The position numbers were made by a program, and so were the translations under genes. A stretch of DNA of 6,511 nucleotides from an uncultured Burkholderiales bacterium (GTDB taxonomy: Bacteria > Pseudomonadota > Gammaproteobacteria > Burkholderiales > Burkholderiaceae_C). The notes under the pieces are model-generated. The model saw nothing but the letters and a program-made list of their open reading frames with translations. It was not told the DNA's origin and ran no database searches. The stretch lies in NCBI GenBank assembly GCA_903856995.1, contig CAIODK010000276.1:1-6511 (forward strand), written 5' to 3'. Position 1 is the first letter of the stretch. Each line of letters starts with the position of its first letter. This document shows positions 1 through 4,413 of this stretch, piece by piece.

Positions 1-1
1 C

Positions 2-262
2 CCACCAGGCACCGAAATTTCCAAAGTCACTTGGGTCGGCACCTGCCGCAACCCAGGTGACGGCAAGGACTACCTCATCAGCTACAACGACTGCTGCGGG
101 GTCACCACGTGCGGTCGCTGTGCGTGCAACCGCAATGAGCGCGAGCGACCTGGCTATCGCCTAGGGGTTCACAACGACATCAACTGGTGCATGGCCAACA
201 CCAGCAATGCTTACCACTGCACGGTTGCCGCCATCGTGGGTGTAGGAGAGCAACGAGGATGA
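2..262 (+). CDS. aauA: TTQ amine dehydrogenase light (beta) chain, aromatic-amine type, 5'-truncated
   Basis: This is the C-terminal 86 residues of the small catalytic subunit of a periplasmic quinoprotein amine dehydrogenase, which oxidises primary amines to aldehyde and ammonia using a tryptophan tryptophylquinone (TTQ) cofactor made from two of its own tryptophans. Both cofactor tryptophans are visible: W11 of the fragment (32-34) in TWVGTC and W62 (185-187) in NWCMAN. Their 51-residue separation equals that of W57/W108 in methylamine dehydrogenase. The catalytic aspartate is D30 in NDCCG and the active-site threonine is T74 in YHCT. The W62-to-T74 spacing of 12 and the additional cysteine in TTCGRCAC match my recollection of Alcaligenes faecalis aromatic amine dehydrogenase rather than methylamine dehydrogenase, where the spacing is 14. 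Eight cysteines remain, consistent with the disulfide-rich fold. The signal peptide and N-terminal half lie upstream of the window. The stop overlaps the next start. The family is near certain; the aromatic-amine assignment is likely; the true substrate is not shown. Confidence 0.93.
   Translation, partial: PPGTEISKVTWVGTCRNPGDGKDYLISYNDCCGVTTCGRCACNRNERERPGYRLGVHNDINWCMANTSNAYHCTVAAIVGVGEQRG
244..250 (+). promoter_or_regulatory. Ribosome binding site for the first cytochrome c gene
   Basis: AGGAGAG lies inside the last codons of the upstream light-chain gene, 8 bases before the ATG at 259. It supports the ATGA-overlap start over an earlier in-frame ATG at 187, which has no comparable site and lies deep inside the upstream gene. 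A second purine patch (GAGG, 255-258) could instead serve the ATG at 268. Confidence 0.6.
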
Positions 263-729
263 TGGTGATGCGACAACTCTTTTGCACCGCCATGTTGTGT
301 ATGGCACTGGCCGCACCCGCGTTAGCACAGAACAAGGCAGGAGAGGCGCTCTACGCCACGCATTGTGTGGTTTGTCACCAAGTACAGGCGGTGGGTGTTC
401 CTGGCATTGCGCCGGCTTTGGTGGGCAACATTGGTCGCCACGCCAGTCATGAGGCGGGGCGCGCGTATTTGGCCCGCGTGATGTTGACGGGTTTGGTGGG
501 GCCCATCCAAGTGGATGGCGTGCGCTACAACGGCAACATGCCATCTTTTGCCAAGCTCAATGATGAAGAAGTGGCCCATGTGCTCACCCATGTTTTAAGC
601 ACCTATGAGTCGGTCAGCGATTTGGCTTGGCTGACGCCAGCGTTTGTAGCAGCCACGCGCCAGCTTGGAGGCACACCCAATGACACCCATCAAAAGCGCA
701 GCCGTTTGACAAGTGCGACAGGGGGTTAG
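259..729 (+). CDS. Periplasmic monohaem c-type cytochrome (156 aa)
   Basis: This is a small secreted class I-like cytochrome c, probably an electron carrier in the periplasm. Residues 1-23 form a signal peptide ending in APALA before QNKAG. The haem attachment motif CVVCH is at residues 36-40, and M94 in YNGNMPSF is the expected distal ligand, followed by a C-terminal helix (about 98-114). A tail with TPAFVAATR (126-134) and a basic, Ser/Thr-rich end extends beyond a minimal cytochrome. The start at 259 overlaps the light-chain stop by four bases (ATGA), implying translational coupling; in-frame ATGs at 262 and 268 are alternatives. In the A. faecalis aau cluster, as I recall it, a small monohaem cytochrome c (orf-2) also follows aauA. 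By inference this protein takes electrons from the reduced TTQ enzyme, directly or through a cupredoxin. Haem binding and export are strongly supported; the partner is not proven. Confidence 0.9.
   Translation: MMVMRQLFCTAMLCMALAAPALAQNKAGEALYATHCVVCHQVQAVGVPGIAPALVGNIGRHASHEAGRAYLARVMLTGLVGPIQVDGVRYNGNMPSFAKLNDEEVAHVLTHVLSTYESVSDLAWLTPAFVAATRQLGGTPNDTHQKRSRLTSATGG
720..725 (+). promoter_or_regulatory. Ribosome binding site for the GTG-initiated second cytochrome gene
   Basis: AGGGGG sits 7 bases ahead of the GTG at 733 and overlaps the end of the upstream cytochrome gene. It supports a GTG start, which places a positively charged MRR directly before the signal-peptide hydrophobic core. Confidence 0.55.
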
Positions 730-732
730 ACC

Positions 733-1167
733 GTGCGACGCTATGGCTGGATTCTTCTTTGCATGACCCTGATGAGTGGGCCACTTAGGGCTGCTGATGC
801 AGGCTCGCCACGCATGAACTACATGCTGCATTGCTCGGGGTGTCATGGGCAAGATGCCTCTGGTAGCCCGAGTGCTGGCGTGCCCAAGATGGCCAGCGTG
901 TTGGGGCATTTCCTTAAGGTCAATGGGGGGCGCGAGTTTTTGATCCAAGTCCCTGGCACCTCGCAATCGGCACTCACCCATGCAGAGGTTGCAGAGTTGA
1001 TGAACTGGATTTTGAAAACCTTCAGCAAGCATGAGATGCCACCCAACACCACGCCCTACACCCCCTCTGAGGTTGCACATCTCAGGGCCACGCCACTGAC
1101 CGATGTGGTGGCCAGTCGCCAAGAGATCGTTAAGCGTTTGCAGGCGCAGGGCATTGCGATGGAATAG
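733..1167 (+). CDS. Small periplasmic c-type cytochrome with atypical distal-ligand region (144 aa)
   Basis: This is a second secreted monohaem cytochrome c, three bases after the previous gene and started by GTG. Residues 1 to about 20-23 look like a signal peptide (MRR, then a hydrophobic stretch, then an Ala-rich cleavage region). CSGCH at residues 34-38 is the covalent haem site, and GVPKM (49-53) follows at the usual place of the haem-packing proline. The segment before the C-terminal helix, where class I cytochromes carry the distal methionine, reads VPGTSQSAL (73-81) and has none. M53, H59 or M102 could be the ligand, or the iron may be five-coordinate. The C-terminal TPSEVAHLR (110-118) echoes TPAFVAATR in the preceding cytochrome, suggesting the two belong to related families. 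It probably works in the same electron-transfer unit as the amine dehydrogenase. That it is a cytochrome c is secure; its redox role and partner are inferred. Confidence 0.85.
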   Translation: MRRYGWILLCMTLMSGPLRAADAGSPRMNYMLHCSGCHGQDASGSPSAGVPKMASVLGHFLKVNGGREFLIQVPGTSQSALTHAEVAELMNWILKTFSKHEMPPNTTPYTPSEVAHLRATPLTDVVASRQEIVKRLQAQGIAME

Positions 1168-1191
1168 ATCGAATCAATGGTGAATGTGTGA

Positions 1192-1205
1192 TTGAAAAAT
1201 TTCAA
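1192..1205. repeat. Short perfect inverted repeat in the 53-base intergenic gap
   Basis: TTGAAA-AA-TTTCAA is a perfect 6-base inverted repeat with a 2-base centre. It lies directly upstream of the Shine-Dalgarno site of the DUF1329 gene, in the largest intergenic gap of the window. It could be a small operator, or chance in an A/T-rich leader. It has no GC-rich stem and no trailing T run, so it is not a rho-independent terminator. Confidence 0.3.
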
Positions 1206-1206
1206 A

Positions 1207-1211
1207 AGGAG
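1207..1211 (+). promoter_or_regulatory. Ribosome binding site that sets the DUF1329 gene start
   Basis: AGGAG is 9 bases before the ATG at 1221. It favours that start over an in-frame GTG at 1188, which has no such site and would add 11 mostly polar residues in front of a typical Lys-rich signal-peptide start (MKKN). Confidence 0.8.
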
Positions 1212-1220
1212 ACAAGTGAT

Positions 1221-2591
1221 ATGAAAAAAAATCAAACAGTAAAACCACTCAAGGTGGTGCTTGCGGGGTTGCTGGGGCTAGCGTTCACAGCAGGTGCCGC
1301 GGTCAGTGAACAAGAGGCTGGTCAGATGGGCAAGGACCTGACCCCTGTAGGTGCCGAACGCGCGGGCAATACAGACGGCAGCATTCCAAAATGGGAAGGC
1401 GGCTTGCCCAAGGGTCGGCACAAATTGAGCGACGCACGTCAGGATCCGTATGCTGCAGATAAGCCACTGTTCTCCATTGATGCGAGCAATGTCGATAAGT
1501 ACAAAGACAAACTCTCAGCGGGACAGATCGAATTAATCAAAACCCGCAAGGGCTACCGCATGGATGTCTACCCGACCCATCGCAGCTGTGGCTATCCAGA
1601 CTCGGTTTACACACAAACACGCACCAATGCCACGAGCGCGAAGCTCACCAGCGATGGCCGAGACAATTTGGCTCAAGCAGTGGGAGGGGGCTTTCCGTTT
1701 GCCATTCCCAAAAATGGCGCCGAAGCGGTGTGGAATCACCGCCTGCGTTGGCAAGGGGAAGGTCGCCAGGAGAACTACCAAACCAACTTCATCAACCCCG
1801 ATGGCAGCTTTTACGGTTTGGCGCAAGACCAAGTGGTCATCACCCCTTTTGCCTCCGCCAAAGTCAAATCCATCGAAGAGGTGGGCGGCGTGCAGATGAA
1901 GCTGCTGAACTTGGCCACAGCCCCTGCCTCACGCACGGGTGAAATCATTTTGCTGCACTACTTCCTTGGCAAATCCAACGACGCTTGGATGTATTTCCCA
2001 GGGCAGCGTCGCGTGCGCCGCCTGCCTTCCTTTGAGTACGACAACCCCATTCCTGGGTATGAAAACATGGAAACTGCTGACCAATATCCCATGTTTGCTG
2101 GCGCACTCGATCGCTACGACTGGAAGCTGGCGGGCAAGCAGGAGATGTATGTGCCCTACAACAACTTCAAATTTGTGGCCAAACGCAAAATGTCTGAGGT
2201 GTATGAGGGGCTCTTCCCCAAGCGTGACCTGATGCGCTACGAACTCCACCGTGTCTGGAAGGTGGAGGCCACGGTCAAACAAGGCATGCGCCACATGTTT
2301 GCCAAGCGCACCTTCTACCTTGACGAAGACACTTGGATGCTGCTCGCCGCCGATCAACACGACGCCCAAGGCAAGCTCTGGCGCGTCATGGAAGCCTCGC
2401 TCTACCCCGCTGTGGAGCTGGGTGCCTGTGTGAGCCAAGAGTTCACCTCGTGGGATTTGATGGTCAACCGCTACTTGGCCGAAAACGCCACCCAAGAAGG
2501 CAAGCCCACCGACTGGTTAGCTGGGCAAGAGGGACGCATTGACAGCAAACGCTTTGACTCCGACGAGTTGCGCCGCGCGGGTGATCGCTAA
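1221..2591 (+). CDS. DUF1329-family secreted protein (456 aa)
   Basis: This is a full-length member of the DUF1329 family (PF07044), whose biochemical function is not established. Residues 1 to about 26 are a signal peptide (MKKN, hydrophobic core, AGAA), so the protein is periplasmic or attached to the inner face of the outer membrane. Family landmarks follow in order: DLTPVGAERAGNTDGSIP near the mature N-terminus, IPKNGAEAVWNH (162-173), the basic YFPGQRRVRRLP (258-269), and RHMFAKRTFYLDEDTW (357-372). Two cysteines, C123 and C403, could form a disulfide. I recall that the family is related to the LolA/LolB lipoprotein-carrier fold; if so, it could bind a hydrophobic ligand in a beta-sheet cavity. 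It lies 28 bases before the DUF1302 gene, its usual partner. A periplasmic carrier or adaptor for the downstream transporter is inference. The family call is firm and the role is open. Confidence 0.92.
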   Translation: MKKNQTVKPLKVVLAGLLGLAFTAGAAVSEQEAGQMGKDLTPVGAERAGNTDGSIPKWEGGLPKGRHKLSDARQDPYAADKPLFSIDASNVDKYKDKLSAGQIELIKTRKGYRMDVYPTHRSCGYPDSVYTQTRTNATSAKLTSDGRDNLAQAVGGGFPFAIPKNGAEAVWNHRLRWQGEGRQENYQTNFINPDGSFYGLAQDQVVITPFASAKVKSIEEVGGVQMKLLNLATAPASRTGEIILLHYFLGKSNDAWMYFPGQRRVRRLPSFEYDNPIPGYENMETADQYPMFAGALDRYDWKLAGKQEMYVPYNNFKFVAKRKMSEVYEGLFPKRDLMRYELHRVWKVEATVKQGMRHMFAKRTFYLDEDTWMLLAADQHDAQGKLWRVMEASLYPAVELGACVSQEFTSWDLMVNRYLAENATQEGKPTDWLAGQEGRIDSKRFDSDELRRAGDR

Positions 2592-2619
2592 TTAACTCAA
2601 CTGACCAAGGAGAAAAGTC

Positions 2620-4392
2620 ATGAACACACCCACTTTGATGCGTCGCGCCCCCATCGCACTCGCACTGGCTGCCATGGGCCTAGGCTTAGCCACCCCTGCT
2701 TTTGCCGTCAAATTTGAACTCGAAAACGGCATGAGCGGCACTTTTGATTCAACAATTTCGCTGGGCATTCAGCGCCGCATGCGGTCGCCCGATGCCAGCA
2801 TCATTGGACGCGACTCAGGCGGCAGTGCCGCAACCTCTGGTGAGTTAGGTCAACGCGTGAACGGCGTTTCCACCTCCTCCAACCCCGACTTCAACTACAC
2901 CAATATCGACGACGGTGACCTTAACTACAAAAAAGGTGACATCGTCTCGACTGTGTTGAAAGGCACACATGAGCTGGCGCTCGGGGAGCGTGGCAACTGG
3001 GCAGCGCTAGGGCGCATGACTTGGTCGTCCGATTTTGCTGCCACACGCACAGCGCGCACGCCGCTGGATGACGAAGCACGGCGAGCCTTGCGCCAAGACG
3101 TGTCGCTGCTGGATTTGTGGGTGTCAAAAGATTTCCGATGGTCTGACAATTCAGCCAAGCTAAAGCTGGGCAACCAGGTCATCAACTGGGGTGAGGATAT
3201 TTTCATCATGGGCGGGATCAACTCGATCAACGCCTTGGATGTGCGCAAGGCCCATATTCCTGGAACACAGGTCAAAGAAATTTTGATTCCCGCGCCGATG
3301 GCCTCGCTCAGCACCGCGCTCATGCCAGGCATCTCGATGGAGAGCTACTACCAGTTTGCTTGGAACAGCTTCAAACTTGACCCGGCAGGCAGCTATTGGT
3401 CGAGTGCTGACTTTTTGGGTAAAGGGGGGCGAAGGGGGGCATTCTTCCCTTCCCGTTTGGGGGTGGGGGGTAACGGTGACTTTGACCCCACACGCGGACG
3501 CACTTTGGACTCGATCATGAGCAGTGTCGGTGGGGTAATTCCCGTCGAGAAACAAAAACCTACAGGTGGTCAATACGGCGTCAATATGCGCTTCAAGCCT
3601 GCAGGCGGCGATACCGAGTTCGCTACGTACTACATGCGCTACCACGACAAATTGCCGTTTGTGGGCTTCAAGGTCAATGGGGCCGCCAATGTGCTGGGTA
3701 TGACAGCGGTTGAACAGTACGGACAAGACTTAGATTTGTTTGGTCTATCCATGAACACCAAAGCCGGCGACTGGGCTTTTGGTTCGGAGTTGTCGTACCG
3801 GCCTAGGGACAGTGTGGCGATTGATCCAACGGTGCCATTGAAAACTGGTTCTAACTCAAAGGCGCAATACAACCTAGCAGCCTTGTCTAATGATTACACC
3901 GCTAACGCCATGGCCAACGGCTACGCCAGCGAGAAAAAATTCCAATTTCACACCACCGCATTCACCTGGCTTCCAACTGAGATGACACGTGCCTTGGGCG
4001 CAGCCGATGGGGCGTTCTTGGTTGAGCTGGCAGTCACCCGCTATCCCAACCTCGACTTGTCTGGCGGCGTGCCTTATCTGCTCAACAACTACACCATGCC
4101 GAGCAAAAACTCTTGGGGCTATGTGGCCGAGGTCAGCCTCACCTATGCCAATGTGTTTGATTCAGGCTGGACGGCCACGCCACTGGTGGACTACTACCAC
4201 GACGTCAAGGGCACCAGCCCTAACACCATTCCCTTTGTGGAAGGTCGCAAAGCCTTGGCCTTGGGCGTGAACTTTGACTACCACAACGTTTGCAAAGTGG
4301 GCTTGGGTTACAGCAAGTTCTGGGGCGGGGGCGACCTCAACGTGATGCGTGACCGTGATGTGGCAACCGTCACGGCTTCCTACGCCTTCTAA
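2620..4392 (+). CDS. DUF1302-family outer-membrane beta-barrel protein (590 aa)
   Basis: This is a complete DUF1302 family protein (PF06980), predicted to be an outer-membrane channel or porin-like barrel. Residues 1-29 form a signal peptide with an AFA cleavage site before VKFELENG. Many short alternating hydrophobic/aromatic strands follow, rich in Gly, Asn, Asp and Tyr. The diagnostic segment runs from INWGEDIFIMGGINSIN (188-204) through KEILIPAPMASLS to SFKLDPAGSYWSS. The last strand ends in VTASYAF, with the terminal phenylalanine typical of substrates of the BAM insertion machinery. The start follows AAGGAG (2607-2612) with a 7-base spacer. Residues 267-285, encoded by the G-rich tract 3424-3470, form a Gly/Arg-rich and probably loop segment. 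Position between a DUF1329 gene and an RND gene suggests the outer-membrane part of a transport system; the cargo and direction are unknown. Confidence 0.92.
   Translation: MNTPTLMRRAPIALALAAMGLGLATPAFAVKFELENGMSGTFDSTISLGIQRRMRSPDASIIGRDSGGSAATSGELGQRVNGVSTSSNPDFNYTNIDDGDLNYKKGDIVSTVLKGTHELALGERGNWAALGRMTWSSDFAATRTARTPLDDEARRALRQDVSLLDLWVSKDFRWSDNSAKLKLGNQVINWGEDIFIMGGINSINALDVRKAHIPGTQVKEILIPAPMASLSTALMPGISMESYYQFAWNSFKLDPAGSYWSSADFLGKGGRRGAFFPSRLGVGGNGDFDPTRGRTLDSIMSSVGGVIPVEKQKPTGGQYGVNMRFKPAGGDTEFATYYMRYHDKLPFVGFKVNGAANVLGMTAVEQYGQDLDLFGLSMNTKAGDWAFGSELSYRPRDSVAIDPTVPLKTGSNSKAQYNLAALSNDYTANAMANGYASEKKFQFHTTAFTWLPTEMTRALGAADGAFLVELAVTRYPNLDLSGGVPYLLNNYTMPSKNSWGYVAEVSLTYANVFDSGWTATPLVDYYHDVKGTSPNTIPFVEGRKALALGVNFDYHNVCKVGLGYSKFWGGGDLNVMRDRDVATVTASYAF
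3424..3470 (+). other. G-run cluster with G-quadruplex potential inside the DUF1302 gene
   Basis: Four runs of five or six G occur within 47 bases on the coding strand (3424-3429, 3434-3439, 3459-3463, 3465-3470), with intervening stretches of 4, 19 and 1 bases. This meets the base requirement for an intramolecular G-quadruplex, although the 19-base loop weakens it. The reading frame stays open across the tract. Whether it folds in the mRNA or DNA is not known from sequence. Confidence 0.45.
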
Positions 4393-4413
4393 TTTTCACT
4401 AGAGGATTATTCA

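Noticed and set aside
187..258. Upstream in-frame start for the first cytochrome
   Set aside because: It would add 24 residues ahead of a normal signal peptide and overlap the light-chain catalytic region; the site at 244-250 supports 259.
2..262. Methylamine dehydrogenase light chain (mauA)
   Set aside because: The 12-residue spacing from second TTQ Trp to active-site Thr and the extra cysteine fit the aromatic type better, though only the C-terminal part is visible.
595..1122. 175-codon open frame on the - strand opposite the two cytochrome genes
   Set aside because: It lies fully antisense to clearly coding sequence, and its product has no recognisable domain; it is a by-product of codon bias.
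1188..1220. GTG start for the DUF1329 protein
   Set aside because: No ribosome binding site precedes it, and the added residues would sit in front of a typical signal peptide.
1168..1220. Terminator or sigma-70 promoter between the redox and transport units
   Set aside because: No GC stem with a T run is seen. A TTGAAA at 1192 has no -10 box at suitable spacing before the start codon.
1929..2495. 188-codon open frame on the - strand within the DUF1329 gene
   Set aside because: It is antisense to conserved DUF1329 motifs, and its His/Val-rich translation resembles no family.
3420..3475. Possible frameshift or sequencing error at the G-runs
   Set aside because: The frame stays open on both sides and returns to family-like sequence, so there is no evidence of a break; raw-read checking is listed as a test.
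3160..3726. 188-codon open frame on the - strand within the DUF1302 gene
   Set aside because: The + strand frame carries the diagnostic DUF1302 segment; the reverse frame has no signal of its own.
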